Origin: Pirellulaceae bacterium
GTDB taxonomy: Bacteria > Planctomycetota > Planctomycetia > Pirellulales > Pirellulaceae
Direction: 5' to 3'
Length of the DNA: 64,000 nucleotides
NCBI GenBank assembly: GCA_023382975.1
Contig: JAHDXO010000002.1
Span: 85,434-149,433, forward strand
The position numbers were made by a program, and so were the translations under genes. The stretch's first letter is position 1; each line of letters opens with the position of its first letter. The notes beneath the pieces are model-generated. The model did not search any database. It was not told where the DNA came from and saw nothing but the letters and a program-made list of their open reading frames with translations. Shown here piece after piece: positions 1 to 8,347 of this stretch.

Positions 1-172
1 ATCTGATCATCGACCCGTCTACGCGGATGTGACGCTCAAACCGGCACCTCGCTTGAACAAAAACTGAGACATCCCAGCATCCGAACCCGACCATCCGATT
101 CCGCCCGTCCATTGGGCGCAAGGAATATTCGCCGCTCTGTGCAACTCCTTGGGAAAGCAGCATCGCAGACGC

Positions 173-604
173 TCAATGGGATACTGCATAAGGGGGCGGA
201 TGTTCGCCGATGCCGCGCAGCAGCCGTCGGAGGTTGACGACGGTCTCGCGATTGAGCTTGAGTTTTTCGACCGTTGCGCGCCCGGTCGGCGTGAGACCGC
301 AGATCGTCAAGAAGTCGGCGGACCAGACAAAATGCTTGTCCCAGTGGTCCCGTCGGGGATGGTACAGTGGGACGACTCTACCGGTCAGGGGGTCCGCTGC
401 CTCGACGCTCACGAATTTTCGGTTGTTGCAGCCTTGGCACGCGAGCGCCAAGTTCGACAAGGCTTCAGTCCCGCCCCGCACACGCGGAATGATATGCTCC
501 ACCGAGAACGAATCGGCAGAATACGCCGATTGACTCTGGCAGTATTCACAACAGCCGCTGGCTCTTGCTAAGACCAGACGCCGTTGTTCGAGATGGACGG
601 CCAT
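173..604 (-). CDS. HNH endonuclease
   Basis: This is a small HNH nuclease of 143 residues that would cut DNA with a single metal ion. The motif is complete. A C19-x2-C22 pair and a C56-x2-C59 pair form the zinc knuckle, H37 sits in 'VEHIIPRVRGG', and N60 follows the second Cys pair. The ATG at 604 is preferred because it lies one base after the stop of the upstream gene at 606; a further ATG at 634 would overlap that gene by about 28 bases. The two genes are clearly one transcript. No DNA-recognition domain is seen. It could be a homing-type, restriction or toxin nuclease, and nothing here decides between these. Confidence 0.85.
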   Translation of the reverse strand: MAVHLEQRRLVLARASGCCEYCQSQSAYSADSFSVEHIIPRVRGGTEALSNLALACQGCNNRKFVSVEAADPLTGRVVPLYHPRRDHWDKHFVWSADFLTICGLTPTGRATVEKLKLNRETVVNLRRLLRGIGEHPPPYAVSH

Positions 605-605
605 G

Positions 606-1013
606 TCACGCCACCGACACTGGATGAATCCCAAGCTGGTCCAGCAAGGCCGGTAACGTCGTGTTCCGCAGCTTCGCCAATTGACTGAGCAGTTCCAGGC
701 GTCGAACGTTCAGCCGTTCCATACGATCCGAGAGGCTCGTCAATTCGACAAGTTCTTCCGCGGTCAACTGTTCCGCCCGGCGTTTCTCGATCAATTGCCG
801 ATAGCGGCTCCAGTCCCCTTCCGAAAATCCCCGGTTGATTTCGTCGAATAGTCGAGATTCGGCAGCGCTCAGGCAGGGCGGGTCCGTTGCCGGTGGACGC
901 AGCCGTTGACGCAGCGTTTCCAGCACGTACTCGGGCGGCTCGACGCCCTGCCCGGCCGCTGCCTCGCGTAATTTGGATTCAAGTTCTGGCGCTAAATCAA
1001 GTGTTACTACCAT
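606..1013 (-). CDS. Small helical protein paired with HNH nuclease
   Basis: This 135-residue protein has no family I can name with certainty. The first 35 residues (MVVTLDLAPELESKLREAAA...) look like the N-terminus of a ribbon-helix-helix or CopG-like antitoxin: a short beta strand followed by an amphipathic helix. The rest is rich in Leu, Glu and Arg and probably helical, possibly coiled coil. The ATG at 1013 is chosen because the protein-like composition begins there; the reading frame continues upstream to 1124 only as low-quality sequence. It lies immediately before the HNH nuclease, which suggests a nuclease/partner pair. The partner role is inference. Confidence 0.6.
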   Translation of the reverse strand: MVVTLDLAPELESKLREAAAGQGVEPPEYVLETLRQRLRPPATDPPCLSAAESRLFDEINRGFSEGDWSRYRQLIEKRRAEQLTAEELVELTSLSDRMERLNVRRLELLSQLAKLRNTTLPALLDQLGIHPVSVA

Positions 1014-1132
1014 AACATGACTGTACCACGAGCTGGACCTGCGATGCAACCGATCCAAATGCAGAATCGTCGTGCCGTGGAACTTGGCAGAAACGGCGCG
1101 ACATTCATGAAATAGAAGCCGCACTGGTTGTT

Positions 1133-1289
1133 CGGATGCGGCGGATGGCTAGGTCGGTGACGATCAGCAGCAGTGCGGCGAGCACCAGGTAGCGCCAGGG
1201 GCTGCGGCGGCGCTGGACGGTGCGGCCGTCGGGAGCCAGTAGCGATTCGGGGGTTGGTTCGGGACCGAAGCATCCGCGCCGTGGCGGGC
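1133..1289 (-). pseudogene. 3' fragment of a VWA membrane-protein gene
   Basis: This stretch nearly copies the last 50 or so codons of the large VWA gene whose 3' end lies at 8978. The matching part encodes the 'PTPESLLAPDGRTVQRR' segment and the C-terminal membrane helix 'YLVLAALLLIVTDLAIRRIR'. Both are on the minus strand and differ by scattered substitutions. The copy has lost the original stop codon and all sequence upstream of the fragment, so it cannot make a functional protein. At about 1283 it joins an unrelated gene fragment on the other strand. It is the relic of a duplicated paralogue or of a recombination event. Confidence 0.75.
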
Positions 1290-1874
1290 GGAGTCCGCCA
1301 AGTCCACCTCGTTTCGTATTCGCAGATGCTCGAGGAAATCCTCACTCGCACCGGGGTGGGGACGATGATCGAGCGGCAGCAGAGCCACCACGTGGACTAC
1401 GCGCAGCCGGAAGACCTGGACGAAATCGAGCGACTGCATCAGGAATCGCAGCGTTATACGACGGTCTACGGTACCCCGCTGGTCAAGCCGCTGGACCGCG
1501 GGGCTCTGGAGCGTCTGCTGCCTCACACGCTGGTGCTAAGCCACCGCGATATCCTGATCGGCAAGCTGCACGCGACCGAACTGCCGGAGGCGCCGCAGAC
1601 CCAGTTGATCAGCGGCTTCGTCATCGGCGAGAACCACCAGGATTCGCAGCACGGTCAACTGTTGGTGACCGAGACCTTGGGGCGCTTGCGCGAACGAGGC
1701 TACTCGGCCGCCGCCGCGATCACCGCGTCGGACCGCGCGAAACGCCTGTTCCAGCGCAGCGGCGGAACCGCCGCCACCCGCGGCGTCTGGCAGATGCAAC
1801 GCCTGTCCCAGTCCCGCCAACGCTACCACCCCGCCGAACGCGACTCGGTGGAACTGTACGAGTTCCAGTTGTGA
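1283..1874 (+). pseudogene. 3' fragment resembling N-acetylglutamate kinase/synthase
   Basis: The reading frame from about 1283 looks like the C-terminal part of an amino-acid-kinase/GNAT N-acetylglutamate synthase. It contains 'GGVRQVHLVS', then 'MLEEILTRTGVGTMIE', a typical kinase-domain ending, followed by a degenerate GNAT-like region ('GFVIGENHQDSQHGQLLVT', 'RERGYSAAAAITASDRAKR'). The kinase domain with its nucleotide and substrate sites is absent, and the 5' end runs into the antisense VWA fragment. The last 59 bases are a repeat shared with 3859-3917. An internal ATG near 1325 could start a short protein, but a working enzyme is unlikely. The family assignment is moderate because only the tail survives. 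Confidence 0.45.
1816..1874 (+). repeat. 59-nt repeat, copy A
   Basis: This 59-base unit matches 3859-3917 at 54 positions with no gaps. In both copies the plus frame reads QRY-x-PAE-x-DSV-x-LYEFQL and then a stop. It contains a small inverted repeat around the central 'gtacg'. Here it forms the 3' end of the synthase-like fragment. Confidence 0.8.
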
Positions 1875-2186
1875 AGTCTGATAGAACAGAGTGGAGTTGG
1901 CCGAACGATCGTGGCAGAATGATCTGAACAAGTCGATGCGAGGATCGGAGCGCGTCTGGCGGCATCCGACGACATGTCGACAATCATCGGCCGGCTGAAG
2001 TTCCAGGGAATCGACTGTCTGGCCGTCCCATCTGGGATCAAGACGGCGCGTCGCATCGTTCGGCCGGATCCCGTAGACTGACAGTGGAAGTCAAAGCTCA
2101 GACCGGGTGCATCCCGGTTGGATCGTGGACATTGTTCACTACCATCCGGTTTCGTATTTCGAAGTCCGACCCAGGGGAGATGCGTG

Positions 2187-3719
2187 ATGAAGCGACGCGA
2201 GTTTTTGGCGACAGGCATCGGAACGTTGGCAGTGGCTGCCGCGATGCAGCAGCACTTGAGAGGCGATGGTGCGCTGGCAGCGGGGCTTCCGGCGCTGGAC
2301 GATCTGCCCAGTCCGATGACGACGACGTTGAATATCAAGCCGGTGATGACCAACATCGTCCACACAGGCGTTTGGGAAGGCCCCTGTCGCTGGCGCGGTG
2401 CGAGTGTCGAAGAAGAGAAAGCCGGCGCGCAACAGAGCTTTGCGCGCTGGTCGGCCGATCTGCGCAACAGCGAACTCGGCCAACGCGCCGACGTACGCTG
2501 TCTGGAGCCCGCGCAGATCCTGTTTGACGAGAGTTTCGTGGTCCCGCAGGCCGAGTGGGACAAGCTGACTCCGGACGCGGCCGAGACCGACGCATTCTTC
2601 CTGCATCCGGCTGGATCGTCTGTCTCGGCCTTCGAGATCGGGGACCGTTTTGGGAAACCGATCTTGCTGAAAGGCTTGGGGTGCCGGAACGCGGATATCG
2701 CGGCTTACACCAAGAGCAAGGGCAACGAGGCTCTTGTCGCCGCCGACGATCGCGAGTTCAGCCATTTGCTGTCGTTGCTTCAGGCGCGCAAGGTCTTCCG
2801 GCAGACGCGGGTTCTGTTTCCGACCGATCGCGGGCTGCCAGCAGCTTGTTCGGTCGGCAGCATCTGGGACCTGGATGGTCTGAAAGAGCGGCTGGGGGTC
2901 GAGGTCAAGACGGTTTCCTACGAGCAGTTGTCCGGCGAGATGGAACGAGTGCTCGACGACGCGGCGGCGAAGCAAGATGCCCGGCGCACGGCCGAGCAGC
3001 TTGTCAACAACGCGGACAGATCGTTTGTCGACCAGAAGCATGTCGAGCGCAGCCTGTTGTTCTACCGAGCCGTGCGGAATCTGATGGCCCGCCACGGCTG
3101 CAATGCCTTTACGATCGAGTGTTTCGAATTCTGTTCCAGCCAACTGCCCGATCGATGGCAGATTACGCCGTGCTTGATCCATTCGCTGCAACGTGATCTG
3201 GGCCATGCGTCTTCTTGCGAAGCCGATCTGGGTTCGCTGCTCGCGATGCGGATGCTGATGTCCGTCGCGGCGCGATCCTGCCATCAGGGCAACTCCGATC
3301 CGCGATCCGCCGATGCCTTTCGCATCAACCACAGCGTGCCCGCGCGGAAGATGAATGGATTCGACCAGCCGGATCTGCCGTACCAACTGGGCCGGTTCGT
3401 GGCCAAGGGCTGGGGGACCAAGATGGTTGTCGATTTCATGAGCCAGGCCGAGAAAACGGTCACAGTCGCTCGAGTGGATCCCTCAGCGACCAAACTGCTC
3501 GTGCTGCGGGGCGAACTGGTCGGCGCGAGCGGTTGGAACCAGGACCTGATCGGCTGCAGTGTCGAGGCGCTCATCCGTCCGCCGGCCGGCCGCCTGGACG
3601 AATTCCTGCGCAAGAGGCTGGAGTACGGCAACCATCTGCAGTGGGTCTACGGGGACTGGACCGAATCCGTACGGCAACTGGGCGAAATGCTAGGCTTGCA
3701 AGTGGAGGTGATCGCCTGA
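2187..3719 (+). CDS. Secreted L-fucose/L-arabinose isomerase-like protein
   Basis: The 510-residue product begins with a twin-arginine signal (MKRREFLATGIGTLAVAAA), so it is probably exported folded. The body resembles the L-fucose/L-arabinose isomerase fold. A Glu in 'FTIECFEFCSS' and Glu/Asp in 'SCEADLGSLLAMRML' sit where the metal-binding acids of that family are expected, and a His-containing segment 'FRINHSVPARKMNG' follows. The family interconverts aldoses and ketoses; whether this secreted version is a catalyst is unknown. The ATG at 2187 has a GGGGAGA ribosome site 7 bases upstream. It appears to be a single-gene unit between two copies of the 59-nt repeat. Confidence 0.65.
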   Translation: MKRREFLATGIGTLAVAAAMQQHLRGDGALAAGLPALDDLPSPMTTTLNIKPVMTNIVHTGVWEGPCRWRGASVEEEKAGAQQSFARWSADLRNSELGQRADVRCLEPAQILFDESFVVPQAEWDKLTPDAAETDAFFLHPAGSSVSAFEIGDRFGKPILLKGLGCRNADIAAYTKSKGNEALVAADDREFSHLLSLLQARKVFRQTRVLFPTDRGLPAACSVGSIWDLDGLKERLGVEVKTVSYEQLSGEMERVLDDAAAKQDARRTAEQLVNNADRSFVDQKHVERSLLFYRAVRNLMARHGCNAFTIECFEFCSSQLPDRWQITPCLIHSLQRDLGHASSCEADLGSLLAMRMLMSVAARSCHQGNSDPRSADAFRINHSVPARKMNGFDQPDLPYQLGRFVAKGWGTKMVVDFMSQAEKTVTVARVDPSATKLLVLRGELVGASGWNQDLIGCSVEALIRPPAGRLDEFLRKRLEYGNHLQWVYGDWTESVRQLGEMLGLQVEVIA

Positions 3720-3858
3720 TTCCTTTGCCCGTTGCATGTATGGTCGACAACGACCGCCCGACAAACATTGCCAGGGTTGCTGGACCGCTCTGCTGGCAGT
3801 ACGCTGCCGGATCGTTTTGTCGGTCATGCCGACGCGCCCCTTGCGGTTTTCGATCCCG

Positions 3859-3917
3859 GCCAACGCTACCAACCCGCCGAACTCGACTCGGTACAACTGT
3901 ACGAATTCCAGTTGTGA
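3859..3917 (+). repeat. 59-nt repeat, copy B
   Basis: This is the second copy of the element at 1816-1874, in the same orientation, lying between the isomerase-like gene and the DUF433 antitoxin gene. An inverted repeat ACAACTG/CAGTTGT surrounds 'tacgaattc'. The codons for LYEFQL-stop are kept although no long gene leads into it. The rest of the 270-base gap around it shows nothing else I can support. Confidence 0.75.
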
Positions 3918-3989
3918 TGCTCGAACTGTTTTTCGCACCGCCCTAGCGTTACAACTGGCGGTGGAGGCCGAAATTCCAGGAGATCACGC

Positions 3990-4328
3990 ATGACGATACA
4001 AACGTTGGACCAGCATATCGAATGTACAGAAGGCATTGCCGACGGCAAGCCCCGGATTGCTGGGCATCGCATTACCGTTCAAAACATCGCGATTTGGCAC
4101 GACCGCCTTGGCATGAGCGCTGACGAGATCGCCAGCGAATACGACCTGACGCTCGCTGACGTGTATGCCGCGCTGGCATATTACTTCGACCACCGCGTGG
4201 AGATCGACCAATCCATCGAGGCGGGGCAGGCGTTCGCAGAAGCCTTGCGCCAAGAGATGCCGTCCAAGGTCCGCCAAAGGCTCAAGGAACGACACGCCGA
4301 TGGGGACGCGGATTTAATTCTACACTGA
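3990..4328 (+). CDS. DUF433 antitoxin
   Basis: This 112-residue protein belongs to the DUF433 group. A compact helical domain (residues about 15-65: 'KPRIAGHRITVQNIAIWHDR', 'SADEIASEYDLTLADVYAAL') binds DNA like a small HTH, and a C-terminal tail would wrap a PIN-like toxin. The ATG is preceded by AGGAG at a good distance. In intact loci the next gene is a DUF5615 PIN-like toxin overlapping the antitoxin end. Here the start of that toxin is present but ruined (4300-4395), so the antitoxin is orphaned. An intact pair of the same type lies at 42418-43118. Confidence 0.8.
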   Translation: MTIQTLDQHIECTEGIADGKPRIAGHRITVQNIAIWHDRLGMSADEIASEYDLTLADVYAALAYYFDHRVEIDQSIEAGQAFAEALRQEMPSKVRQRLKERHADGDADLILH

Positions 4329-4395
4329 CGAGCACGTGGCGCGGGCCGTAGTCCGCGGCCTGCGGCAGCGCGGCGTTGACGTGGGGGCAGGAGCA
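4300..4395 (+). pseudogene. Broken DUF5615 PIN-like toxin, N-terminal remnant
   Basis: A frame starting at the ATG at 4300 overlaps the antitoxin end. It reads MGTRI, a TAA stop at 4315-4317, then FYTDEHVARAVVRGLRQRGVDV. That is the hallmark N-terminus of DUF5615 PIN-like toxins (the early acidic 'TDEHV' and 'GVDV'). Homology ends near 4383, and about 20 bases later the NACHT gene ends on the other strand. The toxin is therefore broken twice, by an in-frame stop and by loss of roughly three quarters of its length. The junction beside the NACHT gene suggests that insertion of the latter disrupted it. Confidence 0.75.
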
Positions 4396-4413
4396 TCCAG
4401 TTGTCCGACGCAA

Positions 4414-7400
4414 TTAACGTTTCTTTTTCTCCGCTTCCCATTGCTCAAGCACACGCTGTCCAGACTCACCAAGAGTCGCCAGGAGTTCGCGGACGGTGGG
4501 ATAGGAGTGATCGCCTATTTCGCTCAGCTTCTCGGCCAGTCCGGAGTCGCTCCAGGGAGTGCGTCGATACCAGGCGAGGACTAAGGGGGCGACCTTGTGG
4601 GCTTCAAACGCCGCTTCCTGCAGCCACGCGTCGCAGTCGCCCCAGACGTCGGGGGCGAACGTATCCCGCGGGAGCAACGGCTGCGTAGCGAAAGCCCAGG
4701 CTGCATATCGGCGTAGCGCGCTTGAATCCGCCTCGCGCCACAATCGATACAGCGACATCATGACGCATGGTTCTGGCGTCGCGTCAGGCAGTCGAACTCG
4801 GCCCATCCAGGCCAACGCCCAGGCGGCAGCCAGTGCCAAGGGCGGATCGTCCTGTGCGAGCAGGTCGCCGAGAGCGTCACGAAGGGGGTGAAATCGTTCG
4901 GCCAATGACTCGTCTTCTTTGCGGCGAACCCACTTTACAATCCGGCGTTCTCTTTCTCTCCACTTCCAGTATGCCAACCACACGCAGACGAACGCAGCAC
5001 GTGTCTGTTGCTTGCGGTTGCCCGATTTCAACGAGCCGTCGAGCGTCGAGGACACCACATCGGACAATTGCGGACCCTCACTGTGAAAGAGTTCATCCTG
5101 GGCAAAATAAACCATCACCGCCTGGTACTCGTCCCATCCAGCAGTGTTGCTGAAGTACGCCTCCTCCACGACCTCCTGGAACACCTCGCCGAATTTCCCG
5201 CGGCGGAGATCGGAGACCGAACCTGGCACAAATTCCTCATCGCTATGACGGGCCATCTGCTGCAGGGCGGCGCGAAGGGTCGGCGGAGTCACTTGCACGT
5301 CGTCCAGCAGGCATTGACGCAACAACATCACACGAGGATCACCTACGTCTTCGAGTGGCGCGGGAAGTTTAAGGCGTTTCCTCGCCTCGCACGCTGCGGT
5401 CAATCGCTTGATGAGAGGCTCGGCTTTGCGGCCCGCCAGGACGGCAGCGAGCGGGATGACTTCTCGCCACCGCTCGTCCTCGAAGTGCCGCTCGAGCAGG
5501 TCGACCAGGCTCTGGCCGCTGTCCCGGCCAGGATACTGTTCTTCAACCAACCCGCGGGCGGCCAGGTACTCCTGAAATGTCAAGTGGCGGAACTCATAGA
5601 CCGGTTGAAGCTCGCCGTCGATCCGTTCGTGGCCGGTCTGCATCAACAGGCTGCTGCGGTACTCGATCCTTTCGATGAACTCCTCGGGGGCGACACGGGA
5701 GAACTGCAGTTCGGCCTGCAACTCATCGCGCGCGTCCCGCAGCAGCTTCAGCAGCCGCCGGTGTCCGATCTGCTGAATGCCTTCGTTCATCATCGTGCAG
5801 GCGACATAGGAAAGCTGTGCGAGGGTCTCTTCCAGGTCCATCGGGTCGAAGCCTTCGGTGTTCCAGGTGCGAATCAGCACCCGCACGGCTTCCCAATAGA
5901 GTTCCACACGGCGGTTCGGCAGTTCGCCGATGCAGCGGCGGACGACCAGCAGCGTGGTCAGCATCAGCGGGTTCTCGGCCAGGGCGCGAATCCGCTCGTT
6001 GTTCCAAATCGTCGCGGCCAATTGCCGGGCCTCCGAACGGACTCGGTCGTTGTCCCCCACGACTTCGACATGCCAGCTCTCACACAGCCGGCGCACGTCG
6101 TCCTCGTCAAAGGGAGCCAAACTGACCTGCTCACATGCGCTGGCGATCACGCCGGCCACGTGGCGGTAGCCGGCCTCGCGCGACGTGACAATCATCGCCG
6201 TGTGCGGAAATATGGCCAGGAACGTCCGCAAGTGGCCTGCAAACGTCGTGCGGGCACCTTCCTGAGAGATTTCATCCAGGCCGTCGATCAGCAGCAGTAC
6301 ACGTCCCGACCGTAGTGCCGCGTCGATCTGGTCACGAAACACCGCCGCTTCGTCGTCGGTCATGCCCGCGTATTGCGGCAAATCGTCCAATAGCTCTCGG
6401 ATCGGCCGATGAGCCCGGTCGCGCAGTTCGCGGCAACGCAGTAACAGGGGCAGCCAGTCGCGCTCGGGCAAGCGATCATCGATTTCCGCTCGTCGTTCGG
6501 ATGCCGCATAGGCGCTCGCCAACCGTTTCAGCAGCGTACTCTTGCCGCCGCCGGGTCTGGCCAGCAACGAAAACCGCGAATGACTGTCGAGGAAATCGCC
6601 GACCGGAACGATCGATTCGGACTTGTCCCCGGTTTCGCGTTCCTTCTCATCCGCCGGCTTCGGCTTCGCAGTGACGATCTTCAATGGCACGAAAAGCCGT
6701 TCGAGCTTCATTCGCAAGGCACTGAGATCGGCGTCGGCGGGCAGACCGTCAAGTTGAATGTGTCCGCATTCTTCCAGGACCCATCGGCGATACCGCTCGA
6801 CCGATGCCCTGGCCAATGCCTCCCGATCCGGCCCCGGTGCGGGCGGCGCGAGGTATTTGAGCGAGTGCAGTGAGCCGTTGCATTCGCGGTCGGCCTGGGG
6901 CACTCCCTGGGTAATTGACTCGGCCAGTGGCGTGCCGTCGGCGTGGATCAGCGCGAAATGCGTTCGCTGCTTGCCGTGTGCGTAGAAGACGGCCCAGAGA
7001 TAGCCCAACTCGTGTCCCAGCAGTTCCACCCCGTCGAGCACGGCCTCTTTCAGCCCGGCATGTTCGGCGCAACGACCGGCGCGTTCGGCCGCCTCCGTGT
7101 GGGTGACCAGAATTCGTATCCGGGTCAACTCTTCGATCACCTGCTTCGCGTCCAACAGGATCGTCCGTTTCTGTTGGCTGGTTTCTTCCTCCTGCCTCTT
7201 GCCCGTTTCCCGGAATCCGCTGAGCGACACGAAGTAGGCAGCGACGGGTATCCGTTCGTCCTTGTCGCGTTCACGGCCCACGACGCCGAAGAACTTGTTC
7301 AGCTCGGCGCCGCCCATCTTCTCTGCGTGGGCTTTGCACTCGGCGACCAATCGCCTTGGTTCCAGCCGGTGCGTTCCCTGAATGTCGATCTCCCGGCCGG

Positions 7401-7548
7401 AAGTATGCACGTCCAGCTGCAGGCCGTCATAGCCCAGAGCAAAGAACAAGTCCTTGACGAGCCGTGTGAATAGGTCGCCGCGTGCGTTATTCGTGAAAGC
7501 CAGCAGTCGCAGGGATGTCGGAGTTTGCATGGATGGATGCACCAGCAT
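4414..7548 (-). CDS. NACHT NTPase with N-terminal PD-(D/E)xK nuclease
   Basis: This 1,044-residue protein has the architecture of a bacterial NLR-type immune receptor. Residues about 20-110 form a restriction-endonuclease-like domain with D55 in 'REIDIQG' and E70-x-K72 in 'AECKAH', the PD-(D/E)xK catalytic set. The NACHT NTPase follows, with Walker A RPGGGKST at 331-338, Walker B LLLIDGLDE at 418-426 and an 'IVTSREAGY' sensor segment. The C-terminal 500 residues are helical and presumably sense the trigger. Known bacterial NACHT proteins of this form act against phages. The gene stands alone, next to a broken toxin gene. A second ATG at 7530 is an equally possible start. Confidence 0.85.
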   Translation of the reverse strand: MLVHPSMQTPTSLRLLAFTNNARGDLFTRLVKDLFFALGYDGLQLDVHTSGREIDIQGTHRLEPRRLVAECKAHAEKMGGAELNKFFGVVGRERDKDERIPVAAYFVSLSGFRETGKRQEEETSQQKRTILLDAKQVIEELTRIRILVTHTEAAERAGRCAEHAGLKEAVLDGVELLGHELGYLWAVFYAHGKQRTHFALIHADGTPLAESITQGVPQADRECNGSLHSLKYLAPPAPGPDREALARASVERYRRWVLEECGHIQLDGLPADADLSALRMKLERLFVPLKIVTAKPKPADEKERETGDKSESIVPVGDFLDSHSRFSLLARPGGGKSTLLKRLASAYAASERRAEIDDRLPERDWLPLLLRCRELRDRAHRPIRELLDDLPQYAGMTDDEAAVFRDQIDAALRSGRVLLLIDGLDEISQEGARTTFAGHLRTFLAIFPHTAMIVTSREAGYRHVAGVIASACEQVSLAPFDEDDVRRLCESWHVEVVGDNDRVRSEARQLAATIWNNERIRALAENPLMLTTLLVVRRCIGELPNRRVELYWEAVRVLIRTWNTEGFDPMDLEETLAQLSYVACTMMNEGIQQIGHRRLLKLLRDARDELQAELQFSRVAPEEFIERIEYRSSLLMQTGHERIDGELQPVYEFRHLTFQEYLAARGLVEEQYPGRDSGQSLVDLLERHFEDERWREVIPLAAVLAGRKAEPLIKRLTAACEARKRLKLPAPLEDVGDPRVMLLRQCLLDDVQVTPPTLRAALQQMARHSDEEFVPGSVSDLRRGKFGEVFQEVVEEAYFSNTAGWDEYQAVMVYFAQDELFHSEGPQLSDVVSSTLDGSLKSGNRKQQTRAAFVCVWLAYWKWRERERRIVKWVRRKEDESLAERFHPLRDALGDLLAQDDPPLALAAAWALAWMGRVRLPDATPEPCVMMSLYRLWREADSSALRRYAAWAFATQPLLPRDTFAPDVWGDCDAWLQEAAFEAHKVAPLVLAWYRRTPWSDSGLAEKLSEIGDHSYPTVRELLATLGESGQRVLEQWEAEKKKR

Positions 7549-7855
7549 GTCTTGGGAAAACGGGCAAGCATGATTCTAACGGCACCGTTCTGCTCGTGTC
7601 CATTGGCCGGACGTCGTCAACATGCGGACAGCCATGCCAGACGCCGAGCCCAGCCAAGTGGGTTTGGCGTCGGCTTCCCTCCCGGGCAACCGTCTTGGAG
7701 CGCGGGACTTCCACGCCGTGCGACTGATCTTCCACGAGAACGGCCTTGAACCGTCCCAGCAACAGTGATCCCCAACGCCGCCAGCGGCGGTCGAACATGA
7801 TGGTGAACTTGCCAAATTCGACGATCCACTGTTCGTCGAGGCACCCCGTATGTCC
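7549..7855. other. Intergenic stretch with repeat
   Basis: This 307-base gap holds copy 1 of the roughly 130-base intergenic repeat (7623-7750). It also holds a short minus-strand open stretch reading 'CLDEQWIVEFGKFTIMFDRR' that I cannot assign. No promoter or complete gene is supported. Confidence 0.5.
7623..7750 (+). repeat. Approximately 130-nt intergenic repeat, copy 1
   Basis: This is a direct repeat of 8717-8845. Shared blocks include 'ccagacgccga', 'gggcaaccgtcttggagcgc', 'cgccgtgcga' and 'cacgagaacggcctt'. On the minus strand it reads 'ARRGSPALQDGCPGGKP', which is most likely not expressed. The two copies flank the UPF0175/DUF3368 toxin-antitoxin pair. Confidence 0.75.
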
Positions 7856-8347
7856 TCACTCGCCGGCCTGTTCGAGGATGTAACGCTGCAGCGACTCGCC
7901 CACGAAGAAGCCCAGGTCGCCGATCAGGCGGTCCAACAGTGGTCGGACTTCGCGGACGAATCCAGCACGTTTTGCCCGCAGGAGAATGCCGGCCGTGCCC
8001 AGCGGAACCAAGCCATATCGCATAGCCGCTTCACGGCCGGCGATTTCGTCCATGAGAATCGCCGAGCATCGCAATTCCCCAGCCAATACGATCGCCTCCG
8101 ACTCGCCGCGATCAAGTTGTTGGGCCAATTCCGCAACGCGATCTTGGTTGGCAGGTGTGCGGATTTCGATGAAAGGAAAACGCGAAACATCCGGTGGGGA
8201 CTCACTCAGTGCCAGCCGGGCGGGACTGCGGAGTTCTTCGGCCACGGGGGGAGGAACGACCACCTTGCCGAAGAGCTGTTCTAGAACGGTCAGTTGGTCG
8301 AGAAACGCTAACGCACGAATCGGCGACGTATCACTGACCACGATCAT
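7856..8347 (-). CDS. DUF3368 PIN-like toxin
   Basis: This 163-residue PIN-fold protein would be an RNase toxin. It shows the usual acidic residues: D in 'VVSDTSPI' near the N-terminus, E in 'DRGESEAIVLA', and D-E in 'AILMDEIAGREAA'. These are followed by 'VPLGTAGILLRAKRAG', the signature of DUF3368. The ATG at 8347 overlaps the TGA of the upstream UPF0175 gene in the form ATGA, so the two are translationally coupled. The antitoxin-before-toxin order is typical of this class. Confidence 0.85.
   Translation of the reverse strand: MIVVSDTSPIRALAFLDQLTVLEQLFGKVVVPPPVAEELRSPARLALSESPPDVSRFPFIEIRTPANQDRVAELAQQLDRGESEAIVLAGELRCSAILMDEIAGREAAMRYGLVPLGTAGILLRAKRAGFVREVRPLLDRLIGDLGFFVGESLQRYILEQAGE

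Noticed and set aside
1..172. Possible 3' end of a gene at the left edge
   Set aside because: Two short frames reach stops (about 32 and 66), but too few residues are visible to judge.
1173..1282. N-terminal extension of the synthase-like fragment
   Set aside because: These bases are the antisense of the VWA fragment; the frame is open by chance.
2139..3386. Long minus-strand frame of 415 codons
   Set aside because: It mirrors the isomerase-like gene, which has a Tat signal and a ribosome site; the antisense product is not protein-like.
5008..6315. Long plus-strand open frame of 435 codons
   Set aside because: It lies opposite the NACHT domain. Its sequence has no motif, and such antisense frames are common in high-GC genes.
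7487..7798. Minus-strand frame of 103 codons over the repeat
   Set aside because: The repeat copy at 8717 carries a different surrounding frame, and changes between copies do not respect codons.
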